From positions 176,853 to 240,852 of the forward strand of contig MSJH02000794.1 in NCBI GenBank assembly GCA_001931875.2: 64,000 bases of DNA, written 5' to 3'. The position numbers were made by a program, and so were the translations under genes. Positions 1 through 11,125 of the stretch are shown here, one piece after another. The stretch is from Byssochlamys sp. IMV 00236 (Eukaryota; Ascomycota; Eurotiomycetes; Eurotiales; Thermoascaceae). The notes below the pieces were generated by a model. The model did no database searches, had not been told where the DNA came from, and saw only the letters and a list, made by a program, of their open reading frames with translations. Numbering within the stretch: position 1 is the first letter of the stretch; every line of letters begins with the position of its first letter.

Positions 1-1774
1 CCCGGGTGATGACACCTGGCTTGGCCGTCTCCTTACATGACGATGCCGGTTATGATTGGTGTTTCAAAACTGTTCCACAGGTGCGAAACTCTCTCTACAC
101 AAACCTAGCTAATGCTGCCACCACTCTGGATTTGATATTTTGAACGGGTGGCTGACTACTGAACAGAAAAACTGCATGCAGCGCGTCTTTGCGTGGCCCA
201 GGGGCCGCGGCCTTGGGGGTTCAAGCATGATCAATTTCGGGGTTATGACCTACCCGTCCAAAAGGGAAATTGACAGCTGGAACAAACTTGGAAACCCGGG
301 CTGGACCTGGGATGAGCTGTTTCCTTATTTCCTCAAATCGGAAACTTTCAACCCGGCCCCAAAAGACACGGCACCAGCCACGGACAGCATGTACGTTGAA
401 CCAGGTGCACATGGCCAACACGGGCCGATCCAAACGTCATTTGCACCCATTTCTGGTCCATTCAATGATGCGTTCAAGCCGACCATGGAAAATCTGGGTT
501 TTAAGGCCAAGGGTGATCCAAAGAGAGGACTTACCATAGGTGCATATACACACCCGCTTTCCGTTGACCCAAAAGCAGCAACTAGGAGCTATGCGGTGAC
601 GGGATATTACCTGCCAAATTCTCAGCGGCCAAATCTCTCTGTGCTGACGGAGGCCGTCGGTACAAAGATCGTTTTCGAGAAAGGACTCGAAGGAACCGAG
701 CTGAAAGCAACCGGTGTTTCCTTTATACGAAATGGCAGATCACACATCATCCGAGCCAAACGGGAAGTCCTACTATGCGGCGGAACACTTGGTTCTCCCC
801 AGCTTCTTGAAGTCTCTGGAGTTGGGTCTCCGTCTGTGCTCAAATCTATAGGGGTTGAAGCTCTTATTGAAAATGAGAACGTAGGGGAGAATTTGCAGGA
901 CCATATAGGAGTCGTGCATATGTTCGAGACTTCAGATCCTACACTGCTAGGACCCTCATTGCTTGACCCTGTTGTATTCAAAGCAGCCATGGAAGAATAT
1001 TTAAGGAGCCGCAGCGGTCCACTAGCTGTGGGTGGCATCACAAACCTTGCATATCTTTCCAGCGTCGACTATGTACCAACTGAAGAAAAGCATGGTCTCA
1101 AGGCGGAAATTGAGCACGCTCTGGAGGAAAATCCTGGTCCAACAGACCGACCTGGGCTTCAGCAACAATATCAGGCCTTGAAGGAGCTTTTGCTAAATCC
1201 AGAAGAAGCAGGCGGACAGCTGCGCCTCGTCCCAGGCCAGGTGGACCTTGCTCATCCAGTCCAGAAAATGTCAACTGCCTTTGCGGGAACACATCCCGGG
1301 GCATATATCACTCTCATCAGTTCAATAACACGTCCCTTCTCCAGAGGTTCGATCCACGCATGCTCAAAAGACACCATGGTGCCTCCCATCATTGATCCGA
1401 ACCTCTTGTCTCATCCGCTAGACCACAGGCTCTTGGCAAAACAGGTCAGTTTTCTCGAAACTATAGGCCAGACAGAGCCGCTTGCGTCCTTATTGAAGGA
1501 CAGAGGCAAATGCTATATCCCAGACCTGCAAGACACAACACCCGAATACCGCGCTAGGCGGTTTAACTCGACCGAGTGGCACCCCTGTGGGACCTGCAGC
1601 ATGCTTCCTCGCGACGAAGGAGGCGTAGTCGATTCAACTCTGCGTGTATATGGTACGAAGAATGTCCGAGTCATTGATGCAAGCATCTTCCCACTCATTC
1701 CACGGGGCAATCCACAGTCTCTTGTGTACGCGGTGGCAGAGAAGGCGGCTGATATAATCAAGTCAGGATGGTAA
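1..1774 (+). CDS. GMC-family FAD oxidoreductase (alcohol oxidase/dehydrogenase type), 5' end outside window
   Basis: Glucose-methanol-choline oxidoreductase, expected to oxidise an alcohol with FAD. The window opens inside an exon whose frame reads through YDWCFKTVPQ and ends at 80; an intron at 81-166 (GTGCGA donor, CTGAC branch, CAG acceptor) joins it in phase to the long exon 167-1774. This exon carries the PRGRGLGGSSMIN signature, the substrate domain, and the C-terminal catalytic block with His in WHPCGTC and Asn in PRGNPQS, then stop at 1774. The N-terminal GxGxxG FAD motif, about 50-60 residues, lies left of the window. Aryl-alcohol oxidase and versicolorin-type GMC enzymes share this architecture; the substrate cannot be read from sequence. 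Together with the alcohol and aldehyde dehydrogenases downstream it may form an oxidation series. Confidence 0.92.
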
Positions 1775-2282
1775 AGTATGATCTTATGTCAAACGGCAAG
1801 ACTGAGCTGTAATGCAAGGGCTTAAGAGTGCATATATAAAGAGCTAAGGGAGGGTGAGCTCTTTGGATTAACTAGTAGGACTAGTTGAGGAGGCTACGGG
1901 CAGGTGAAACTGAAAGATAAAGTAGTAGCATAGAATAGAACGAACTGCTAATCCTCCTAGCTAGCATTCCTCTAGGACTTTTATCTATTTCTATCCCATT
2001 ATCTGCTACGTTAGTAAATTGCGTGTTCAGTCTAAGTTTAATATACTTTATATTAGCTACCTCTAGAGCTGTAATATTGTGATCAATTTACTTAGTTAAA
2101 TCCTTACATATTTCTATATATAATAGTATCTCTCTCTATTAAAAGGCCATTGAATCATCTTATGAAATAATATAAACGCCTAGTAAGTATTGAGACCCTT
2201 ATAGCTCAAGAAAATCAAAAGTCTCAACGTAAGAAAAATAATATAGCTAACATCGACTCTAGTAGAAAAGGTTAAACTAAGA
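1775..2282. other. Intergenic, AT-rich, no gene seen
   Basis: The GMC gene and the minus-strand gene to its right are convergent here, so this is shared 3' flank. I see no coding potential or clear structured element. Confidence 0.6.
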
Positions 2283-3523
2283 TTACTCAAGCTCCGCAAG
2301 ACCCTTAAGCTCAAACTCCCTTTCTCTCCCATTACTCTCAAACTGTAAATACCCAGGAGCAGCCCGCTCAATCTCCCTCGCCCATATCTCTCTATCTCCA
2401 TATGCGCTATACTGAAACTCGCATCGGTCCTTAACCGTCTGCAGAATATCGAGGATAGGGATATCTAAGTCCATTCTACTCCTGCATTAGTAACATTAAT
2501 ATGCTTTTACGTATTTCCGCTCAATTCTATTGAGTTTTCTAGAGGATGAAGTGGGAGAGATATAGAAAACATACGGTTGATTATGATGCGAACGCCCGCC
2601 AATACCGCTCTGAATAAGCTCCTTTAATGGCCACCCGTTCCCAACATGAAAAGTCATCATTTGGGTTAGATTGAACGGTCTCCGTCGCGTAGAGCAATTA
2701 ATATCTCCGTTTGGTTTGAATTGGACAACATTGATGAGCCCCGTTTCGAGACTCTCGGCATCAAGAACGTACCATATGCTGTTGTATTCTGTCGTGAACA
2801 GAGCGGTGCCAGCCCGAGTCATAGCCATGACGCGGAAATCTGCTGTGCGGAGAAAGAGCGCTGAGAGCAGATTCTCCACGGAGAGAGAAGTTTTAAGCTC
2901 GCTCTCTTCGTCCTGGTTGTTATCAGGACCATTTTCATGATCGGGAGTAATGAAAGTAGGGATTTGAGGAGTTGGGCCCACGCCGGCCGTTTGAAAGCTG
3001 AACGGGTGATACACATAGCCGTCTTGAACTATGTATAGAAGGATGAGGATTTTGAGTAGGTGGGTATAATTCTTATCGTGAGAGTTTTGGTTCGCTGGCA
3101 CGAGACAGACAAATCTATTGACTTCTAGATTTTCCTGAGATAGAATAGCCGAGGCGGGGGGTGGGTTTATTGTTGCGCGGTCATGATAGGACTGCACTAG
3201 CTATAAGTTTATGAAACTACCCTTTTTGTGTAAAATAAAGAAAGAATTGGAAAACCAACATCTCGGAAGTTCTGGTCTGCCGTAGCCCATCTCTCTATGA
3301 GATTGTATCTCTGGCTGAGGCTATCCTCGGTTCCTACCCATTCTTCCTGCGAAGGTTCATTAATCAGCATAAATTTATAACTATAATGAGGAGTGAAGGG
3401 AGACAGCTGTACAAATACGAATTGTCTCCAACCCTTTGTTTCGTCTAAAATTTTTTCCCGGGAGATCTCTCTATCTGGGTGAAGTCGAACGCTTGTTGGG
3501 AGACTGGGCGGTAATTTAGACAT
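2283..3523 (-). CDS. Unrecognised fungal protein, three exons, 359 aa
   Basis: I do not recognise the family. The gene model is exon 1 3523-3260, exon 2 3191-2575 and exon 3 2481-2283, with introns of 68 and 93 bases. The second intron has a GTATGT donor and ends TACTAATGCAG, an almost ideal branch and acceptor. The exons sum to 1080 bases and stay in one frame, which supports a real gene. The protein has no signal peptide; one mildly hydrophobic stretch (LLKILILLYIV) lies in exon 2, followed by an acidic, Asn/Glu-rich linker and then a compact region containing YNSIWYVLDAESLETGLINV, which is reminiscent of SMI1/KNR4-type cytoplasmic proteins, though only weakly. No neighbour gives a clue to its role. 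Confidence 0.6.
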
Positions 3524-4687
3524 TTTTGATACTAGTTGAGAGAAACTCGGCTACAAACGTAGAATCCGAGGGGAAAAATAGCGAGAAGATGAAAGGGTAC
3601 TGGAAGGGATATATGTGGCTGGGGATGCACAACATGAAGGACATGAAGGAAGTGGTAAGTAAGAAGCTTGTTTATTACTAACTACTTACAGTACCTAAGT
3701 TAGAGCCAGGCAGGCTTTTACTGACCTAACTCACGTGACCCCTTGTCTATTGTACAAGAATAACTCATCTAACCTGTTAACACACACAAAAACAGATCTA
3801 TGTAAAAGTTGTAAATAGTACAATTGTGATAACGACTGCCCTGGTGATAAAGTCCTTATTACACAGCGCAGTGAAGTTATAGATATTACCACAGGGGAGG
3901 AGACTTTCTGCAGCACGGGGATAAATCGGATATGCTGTAACCCTCTAGATGGGTCAAATAGCTAGCCAATAAATCTTAAGGATTTTTTTGGGTATCCTGA
4001 TAAAACTGACTTGAGCTACTGCTAAAATTTTGCAGCAACGTCTAGTAATATGAGTGAGTGAACTAGTACTTGGCTCATGATTCTTCTATACTTCAGGCCG
4101 TGCTAATATATAGTATAACAACCGAAGATGACACCTATTATTGATGGGGATACCAGTGCATATAATAAGTCCTTCGTCGATTAGTGGAGTTTTTGACGGA
4201 TAAGAGCGAGGCTCAGAAAAAGAGATATAAAACTACATAAAAGGCAAAACATGTTTAAATACCGGCATGATACGTTTGACAATGTCTAAATACTAGATAT
4301 TATATAAAAAAGGGCTAAGATCTTTTTTCTTATCCCTCACTTTATAGTAGATACTAGCGACTATAAATATTTACTTCTTTATTTGATTATATACATGTAG
4401 TTCTCCAACAATTGTTGATGGGGTCTCGGATGCTAAATTATCTATATACTTAAACACCAGGAGGACGCAATTCTGTCCCACACTTACCGACAATATCGCT
4501 GCGTAAAGATTTTCTTTTATTAAGCTATACACGAAGATCTCGCCCATCCTCACTATATACCATCATCTCAACTCCCACGCTTATATGTGCAACTGAAAAC
4601 AGTCTCATCAGATAAAATGTCCTGAGACATCTAATGCCATCTGCCCCCTGATAGAACCCCTCGCAACACTTCAATGCAGTCTGATGA
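3524..4687. other. Long AT-rich intergenic region
   Basis: It lies upstream of the unknown minus-strand gene and beyond the 3' end of the alcohol dehydrogenase. Only short out-of-context open frames are present. It contains one copy of a diverged repeat at 3661-3740. Confidence 0.55.
3661..3740 (+). repeat. Diverged dispersed repeat, copy 1
   Basis: It begins AAGAAGCTTG, contains an AGCCAGGCAGG block, and ends TGACCTAACTCACGTGACC. The same ordered blocks recur in the same orientation at 7281-7348. Both copies end on the palindrome TCACGTGA. They could be relics of a small non-autonomous element or a shared regulatory block. Confidence 0.45.
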
Positions 4688-5973
4688 CTAGCCGAGTCTA
4701 GCTTTCTTATTACCAGCGTCGCGCCACTTAAGCACCGCTTTGAGCGCCGTTCCTTGCTGAGTGTCACGGATCGCCTTTTCGTGATCAGTGATATCGTAGA
4801 ATGTAACCAGCTCCTCCAGTGGGAATTGCCCTTTGTTATGCTGCTCGATCAGGTAAGGAATAAACTGTTTTGCGCATGAAGTATAAGCAAGCCTGAACAC
4901 ATAGAAACAAAAGTAAAGAGAATTGACTTACTTCAGACGGGTTACTGTCTCCTTCACAGCAGCCAATGTATGATTTGCCCATGATAAGGTGACTCAGGAC
5001 CTCAACAGTAGCTTCCACTCCCGGACCCGGTGCACCGACGGTGGCCGCTTTGCCTCGCACTCCCAGCGAGTCGATCATCGTCCTCACTACCTTGGGCACA
5101 CCAGTGCAGTCCACACCAAAGTCGACACCGGCCGGGGGAGACAATTTCTTGATCTGATCGACCACGTCTGGGGCGGAGCCCACAACGCCGTGAGTCGCCC
5201 CGAGCCGCTTGGCCAGCGCAAGTCTTTGCTCGTTGAGATCGACAGCAATAATCGTCTTTGCCCGGCGGATCTTAGCAGCCATAATGGCACTCATCCCAAC
5301 GGCACCGACTCCAAAAACCGCGACGGTTGTCCCGGGTTGAACGTCCAAGGTGTTCAGAACCGCACCCGCGCCGGTCTGGATACCACAGCCCAGAGGCGCG
5401 AACAGGGCCAAGTCTGTCTCCGGAGGGACTTTCACCATACACGATTTGTGCACTAGAGCCAGCTGCGAAAAGGAGCTCTGACCGAAGAACGTACTGAAGA
5501 TTGGCGTCTTCCCATCTCCGGCTCGCATCGCCGCGCTCCCGTCAGCTCGTTTGCCGCCAAAGTTTCTCGCATTCCAGTCAGAACAATACGCAGGGTGACC
5601 GGAAGTGCACTGTCCACATTCCTGACAGTGGGAGAACGACAGAAGGACCTTGTCCCCTTTTGAAACGGTCTTCAAGGCCGAACCAGTTTCGATGACCACG
5701 CCGGCGCCTGGCGTAGACACAAAAGGTTATTGATCTGATCGCCCGAAGGTTAAAAATCACGCAAGGCAGGGGTGACTTACCTTCATGACCCAATACCGCC
5801 GGCGGTGAACATGGCAAGATCCCTTTCATCGAGGAGATATCTGTGTGGCATAAGCCCGTGGCATAAATTTCCACAAGCGCCTCATCGGGGCGAACTTCAT
5901 CGAGGTAGATTTCTTGCAGCTCGAAAGAGCCGCCAATTCTAGGCAGGACAAGGGCTTTAGTTTTTCGAGACAT
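4688..5973 (-). CDS. Zinc-dependent alcohol dehydrogenase (aryl/benzyl-alcohol type), 381 aa
   Basis: Medium-chain zinc dehydrogenase that interconverts an alcohol and aldehyde with NAD(P). Exons are 5973-5781, 5707-4932 and 4864-4688; they sum to 1146 bases in frame. Catalytic zinc ligands are visible in GLCHTD and GHEGAGVVIETG, the structural-zinc lobe in CQECGQCTSGHPAYC, and the Rossmann motif in FGVGAVGMSA followed by IIAVDLNEQR, where the Asp suggests NAD preference. Family length is typical. I chose MSRKTKALVL as start because it matches the family. An in-frame ATG at 6099 would add 42 residues that are basic, hydroxylated and free of Asp/Glu, like a mitochondrial presequence. It is not a trans-enoylreductase of the LovC type: it keeps the full zinc-binding set. 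Confidence 0.93.
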
Positions 5974-7722
5974 TTTGAATTGATTCTGTACGGTATGGAT
6001 ACATCTCGAAGGACGGAAGATATGCCTCTGATATATATACGTGGCGGGTATCAGGCTCGGAACCGGAAATCTGGCTTTCAACGTCTTCAACATGATCATC
6101 TCGTGTGACCAGAACGGCAGTGGGAAGTGGAGAGGTCAGTAACCAGTACGTGGTGATCGCGAAAAGAAATAGGTTACCATTATATCCAGTCTCGTATGTT
6201 GTCGGAGAAATGCGGGAATGTTCGACACGCTGATTGGTATAATACAGTTGCCGTAAATGGAAGCTTTATCATGAGATCGTGCAGGTACGATAGATGGTAG
6301 AGATCTATAGAGTTATAATTGTGACGTAAGTATCTAATCTGCCCGACGGATCTTAAACTTGCCAATTCCTCTATGTTATTGGCATTCTAAACGGAGCCGT
6401 TTTCCAAGGACTTAGGGATGTGGGGCAAAGTCTATATCTACATCTCGGTCTTTCAGCTTGCCGTGTCGTGCGACCGCGACTATCAACTTTAGTAATTATG
6501 GTAGATGTCTCCATCAGGGGTTTCTCCTGGCCGCCTTGGCCACTGGTCGATAGAAGAGGTTATTGTTATGGTATACGAGATTTAATTACTTAGTTAGTAG
6601 TAGCTACATGGTCATACTTAATATTATATAAAGGTAGTAATGTAAAGTATGTATAACTAATACCATAGGATAACTAGTTAAATGAATATATAAGCTAAAG
6701 TATCTTATTGAGAAATTCGATTCTATCCAGGATAACGGCTCCACGACATTGCCGTATAAGTATGTACTGTGTGTACTATCTACTTCTTCCTCCGCCCCGT
6801 ACCATAGACTATGTTGATCCGCAAGGAACCGCAACTGCAACCGCAGCAGCTACGGATGCTATCACAACAAGCAATAATACCATCGCGGCCACCGCAACTT
6901 GCCCAGCACAATTGGTACAGCCAATCAGCCATCGGCTGACATGCAATACCATACTCTGTCTGACACGTAAGTTGCCAAAGACAGATTCATCGACCTATGT
7001 ATATACATCACAGGGAGAGAACTGAAACTCGAATGAACAATAATGAACTGATAATCTTATTCGATAGATAGAGAATAACGTCTCTACAGGAGACTACGAT
7101 TGCTATTTTGACACTTCTGTCTGTTTGCCTACCCTTACCCTGTCCGATAATTACTATTTGGGGATCTCCGAGCTGGTAAGAATACCCAAGAGTCTTTTCT
7201 ATGGATTCCAGCTCCCAAGGGTCAAAGTGGAATGTGCTAACCTTCGATAACATCTGCTAGTGCATCTATAAAGCAAGCGGTGAGAAGCTTGCTTGTATCA
7301 CCACTTAACTAGGAGCAGGCCAGGCATATTGACCTAGATCACGTGACCGCAGCGAACAGCGCGCCTTTTTAAATCGGGACCACCAACGACTCGCAGGTTC
7401 CATTATTGCAGCGAGCGTATCGTGCAGCAGGAGCCCCTGTGTTCGACTGCCGAGCTATCTAGCCTGCAACTCGACCTGTGGACTAATGTCTCAGAATCCC
7501 AGTTTTTGGCATGGAATTTCAATATCCGAGGTAGCTATAAGTAGCGGAGTGGCCAATGGCCGCGCGTTTATTTGGCAGCTCCCGGCGGCACCTGGACTAC
7601 GCCATTATGAGTCTGCTATTATTGTACGGAGTAGCACCCACGGGTACTGCCGCCTATTATCCGTTACGAGGTAGTTTCAGGTGACGACTGCGCTATGATC
7701 TGGAATTTGGAATTAAATTTCA
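5974..7722. other. Intergenic: dehydrogenase promoter and unassigned sequence
   Basis: The first few hundred bases are the promoter side of the alcohol dehydrogenase. The remainder has only short open frames, none with introns or motifs I could support. It contains the second repeat copy at 7281-7348. Confidence 0.5.
7281..7348 (+). repeat. Diverged dispersed repeat, copy 2
   Basis: It begins TGAGAAGCTTG, contains GAGCAGGCCAGGCA, and ends TGACCTAGATCACGTGACC, matching the blocks of 3661-3740 in order and orientation with small gaps. Confidence 0.45.
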
Positions 7723-8738
7723 CGCGAATGCAGTCCCCAAAACAGTTATCTCAACGAGAATTGCATCAATCTCTGGCTCAACTATGATGTGTGTCACACT
7801 GGTCTCCACACCTATTGTGTCCACTAATGGGTCTTGTAGTGTGGATGTCACTTGTACTAGATTGTACTACGGAGTAGAAGTGGATTTGGAGAGTACTGGT
7901 AAGTGTCATCCTACTTAGCTTCCCTTGCTCTTAATTCCTCCACAGTTTATGGAGTTAGGGGCTCGAAAAGAGAGAGAATATGTGCACGTGTAATTGCGTG
8001 GTTCCAAAAGGGTTTGTAGAGAAAAAATCCAGAAAATATAGACCGACGCACATTTCTTCCGTTATCAGTTGTTGTTGCTCATCGGCAGGAGAATATACGG
8101 GTGATTGTGGCTTAGCCGGATATGGCACTGTTAGCACTAACGGCCTCCGCAGACCCGATGATAATAACAGCGATATGACTTGCCCAGGCCCAGGCTCTAA
8201 GTTCGGTGACTGGTGCAGTAGTAGCAGTCCGTAAGTATTTCCCCCTCTGATTCACTTATACGATGTTTGAAACGCCTGCTTCTATGAGGAACAACAATTA
8301 TAGTAACTCTCATTGCTGATCGAGCCCCCTGTTCACTCTAATAGTTTACGGATATTGCGGCAATGGAACGGATCTCTGCGGGAAACTGTTATGCTGGATC
8401 CTGTGCAACTGACAATAGAGGCCCATCGTCGAACGGTGAACGCGGACCCAATTTTGCTAGAAATAACACTTGCGCAGGAACACAGTTCGGTAGCTGCCGT
8501 TCAACAAATGGCCATTGTAGAAGTACGAATGATGATTGCAGTCCGCCAAACTGCTACTCTGGCGCCTGTTTGACATCAGGGTATACTTCCACTAATGGTG
8601 GATGTAGTCCTAATTCCTCAGGCAACATGACATCTCCGGTCCTTGTTCGGAGATGGTTGCTCTGTAAGTGGATATTGTGGCAACTCCACCGCTTATTGCT
8701 CAGGTTCTAATTATTGTTATAGTGGTGCTTATACGTAG
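7723..8738 (+). pseudogene. Broken LysM plus CBM18 (hevein-like) chitin-binding protein
   Basis: Remnant of a secreted chitin-binding protein, as seen in LysM effectors and LysM/CBM18 chitinases. The left end reads as the tail of a LysM module (ENCINLWLNYDVCV), then STNGSCSVDVTC. At about 8095-8230 a CBM18-like unit appears (MTCPGPGSKFGDWCSSS); after a probable intron it resumes as GYCGNGTDLCG. A further unit follows in a different frame (NNTCAGTQFGSC), and the last (FGDGCSVSGYCGNSTAYC) ends at TAG 8736-8738 in yet another frame. At least two frameshifts separate the units, and several expected Cys are Arg, Trp or Ser, so disulfides could not form. No intact start with signal peptide was found. 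Confidence 0.75.
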
Positions 8739-8824
8739 GAGATGCATTGATACTTGGAATTCATTGATATTATTGCTTGTCCTTCTTCATGCGCTTCTCT
8801 TTCCTAAAGAATTTGGTACAAATC

Positions 8825-10261
8825 TCACCAGGATGGGGGAATCCAGTAATCCTCCCAGGCGCCATGATCCGCATCCTGGAACATATCGATCCCTCCCTCA
8901 ACGCCATTTTTGCCCACTGTCCACACGCCACTTTCGATCAATTCAGTCCATCGGTCAAACAGCCTCTCCAATCTCTGCACCCGGTGCTCTCCGCCAAACG
9001 GGTGAAAAACGCCATGCTGGAAAAGCTGCGTGCATGAGCCAGATGGCACTAGAGTTCCATCACTCCGCCTAGCTCCATGCTCGTCGGCAAGATTCGGTCG
9101 TAGTGCGAATGGGAGTAGAAGGTGGAATCCAGTTTCTTCAGAATCGTATTCGAATCGATTGACTGTTGCACTATATAATCCTGTGGGAACAGGATCACCT
9201 TCTTGAAATGGCACATCATTTCTCGATCCGAAGAATAAATGATGAATTTCTTCATTGAAACTGATCGTGCGGCTATTATCCGCAGATGCAAATAGTAGGA
9301 ATGACGGCACATCCCTGCCCTGACCTTCCGCGTTAAACATCTGACGCTCTGCGAAGGCTTGCTTGTCGTGCGGAACCTCTAGGCCGGGCGCGATTAGCTT
9401 GAAACGTGGGGTTCTCACTCGGGTCAGAAAAGAGCGAATAAAGCACCCCTTTGGCACTAAAGCCAGATCGAGCTCTGCATCGGTAAAAAATGGTGCATCC
9501 CGGGATATGGGCAAAAGAGAGTGCATGCGTGATTCGATAGCATCCGTGTAGCGGTCCATCGCGGCAACCGTACTATCAATCTGAGCAGCGCAGTATGGAT
9601 GCCAACACCATAACCCCATTTGATGTCGTGAATTCGCTTCTTCGTCGGACAAGTCTCTCTCTTTCCGTGGATCGGCCGTGATTTTTCCCATTCGGAGCAT
9701 ATGGATCCATTGGGTGAGAATCGTCTCTAAAGGAAACCACATATCCCAATGTTCAGCAACAGGCTCGATACTTTCTGTATTCTCGATAGTCAATGGGAAT
9801 GAGGCACGATGGTTCAGCTGGTCGTAGAGAACACCAAGACAGCGGGAGCCTAGATCGGGAGTTGTGTCGTAGATAACCACAAACCGCTCTCTATCCTCGA
9901 AATCATTGTCTTCGAGAGGGAAAAGCTCGTCAGCAAGTTTCATTCGAAGCCTGCTCACCCAGTAGAAGAATCCCGGCGTCGGATCATAGATTGAATCAAG
10001 GAATAAGTTTAATGATGGATCAAGCCGAGCGCGAATGGCATCAATATTCTCGTTCGGCTGATTGAAGAACCATGATTCGCTGGCTAGGGCGTCAAGATCG
10101 GGCGTATTTGTTCCATTGCGGGCCATGTAGGCATATGCGACCAGGTAGTTGTGCAGTCTGGCGCAGCGTTTAAAATCGAGTGTATCTTCATCACGCGCTG
10201 GGTTCTCCACTGAAACGAGAGCATCTTCGATGTCAAGGATCTGTTCTGGCGTGGTGTTCAT
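8825..10261 (-). CDS. Unrecognised intronless protein, 478 aa
   Basis: A single uninterrupted frame runs from ATG at 10261 to TGA at 8825. The protein is soluble-looking, acidic, rich in Trp, Phe and Asp, with no signal peptide, membrane segment or nucleotide-binding motif that I recognise. It has several conserved-looking aromatic blocks (GLWCWHPYCAAQIDS, HLLLPFALRPNLADEHG, GVFHPFGGEHRVQRLERLFD) and ends in a tail rich in Trp and Asp. The His/Glu-rich C-terminal part could bind metal, but I cannot assign a fold. Its stop lies only 86 bases from the end of the chitin-binding pseudogene on the other strand, so the two are convergent. An intact long frame amid pseudogenes suggests it is under selection. 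Confidence 0.75.
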   Translation of the reverse strand: MNTTPEQILDIEDALVSVENPARDEDTLDFKRCARLHNYLVAYAYMARNGTNTPDLDALASESWFFNQPNENIDAIRARLDPSLNLFLDSIYDPTPGFFYWVSRLRMKLADELFPLEDNDFEDRERFVVIYDTTPDLGSRCLGVLYDQLNHRASFPLTIENTESIEPVAEHWDMWFPLETILTQWIHMLRMGKITADPRKERDLSDEEANSRHQMGLWCWHPYCAAQIDSTVAAMDRYTDAIESRMHSLLPISRDAPFFTDAELDLALVPKGCFIRSFLTRVRTPRFKLIAPGLEVPHDKQAFAERQMFNAEGQGRDVPSFLLFASADNSRTISFNEEIHHLFFGSRNDVPFQEGDPVPTGLYSATVNRFEYDSEETGFHLLLPFALRPNLADEHGARRSDGTLVPSGSCTQLFQHGVFHPFGGEHRVQRLERLFDRWTELIESGVWTVGKNGVEGGIDMFQDADHGAWEDYWIPPSW

Positions 10262-10746
10262 GACGAGGGTTGAGGGAGAAGGAACCAGTCTCTAACAGCC
10301 GAGTATAGACTTATGTTTGGTTCTAATTATGCATACACATAAGCAGTTAAGACCGGTGTCTTCGAATGCACGAAACATAGTATGGTAGTTACCTATATAT
10401 ATGTACATACCTAATGTACGGTATATCAGTACTAGCACTACTCCCCTGTACTTCGGATGATTATTTTCTGGAGGTTAACCTTCTACGCTCCTAGCACTAC
10501 CAGAGTATATCTTGAGCTTACTGACAGGAAGCATGATTTCGGATCCTGGCACGGTGGTCAGGATTAACGTAATTCCCTACCGACCTAATCAGCGCCGTAT
10601 TACATGCAAAAGGGCCCATTTTCACCTCGACGTATGTTTGCCCATGTATATGAAGAAACTAGATTTAGCTCAACACCTTTACCCATTGCAGGCTTATTTT
10701 AGACTTTTGTACCGCTAATCTCTGAAACGGTTCTACAGCTCTTAAT
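10262..10746. other. Promoter side of the 478-aa gene, no other gene seen
   Basis: AT-rich upstream flank of the minus-strand gene ending at 10261. It also lies before the FAD hydroxylase remnant on the plus strand. No coding potential of note. Confidence 0.5.
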
Positions 10747-11125
10747 ATGTTAGTGGAAATAACTGCGACTTCTGCTCTCGAAATCTCACACTACAGCGTC
10801 TTGGTCATCGGATTCGGCCCCGTTGGGCTATCCGCTGCCTGTCTCCTTGAGCGGCGCGAAATCCCAACATTGGTCATCGACAGACACTAAGTGCGTCGAG
10901 GTAAGCCTAAGGCTTATGCATTGAATCCTCGCACTCCGGAGATATTTAGTCAGTGTGGTCTTGATATAGCATACCTGCGAGAGCAAGGAGTTAGTTAATC
11001 CCAACAGCGTTAATGTAGTTCGCTTTGTCGATGACTTCTACGGCTATAGGTATGGGCAACTTAAGTATAAGCAAAAATGCTAAGGATATGACACCAGGCG
11101 GCCCTTTTTAACTGCTGGTAGGACA
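10747..11125 (+). pseudogene. N-terminal remnant of an FAD aromatic hydroxylase (PheA/TfdB type)
   Basis: From ATG at 10747 the frame reads through VLVIGFGPVGLSAACLLERR, the GxGxxG dinucleotide-binding motif of FAD monooxygenases, then IPTLVIDRH, and meets TAA at 10888. Beyond it the homologous reading continues as KAYALNPRTPEIFSQCGLD and, after further stops, as VNVVRFVDDFYGYRYGQL, where the family has its usual 'F...L.G...G.LPYE' block. Everything after about residue 120 is missing. Full-length members are about 550-600 residues. Such enzymes commonly hydroxylate aromatic polyketides. It is immediately followed by a non-reducing PKS remnant on the other strand. Confidence 0.75.

Noticed and set aside
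4688..5973. Considered the zinc alcohol dehydrogenase as a trans-acting enoylreductase for the PKS
   Set aside because: It keeps the catalytic and structural zinc ligands and lies 26 kb from the PKS; trans-ERs of the LovC type lack these.
6708..7025. A 105-codon open frame with a Thr/Ala-rich middle
   Set aside because: No start context, motif or splice support; composition follows a simple GCA/ACC-rich stretch.
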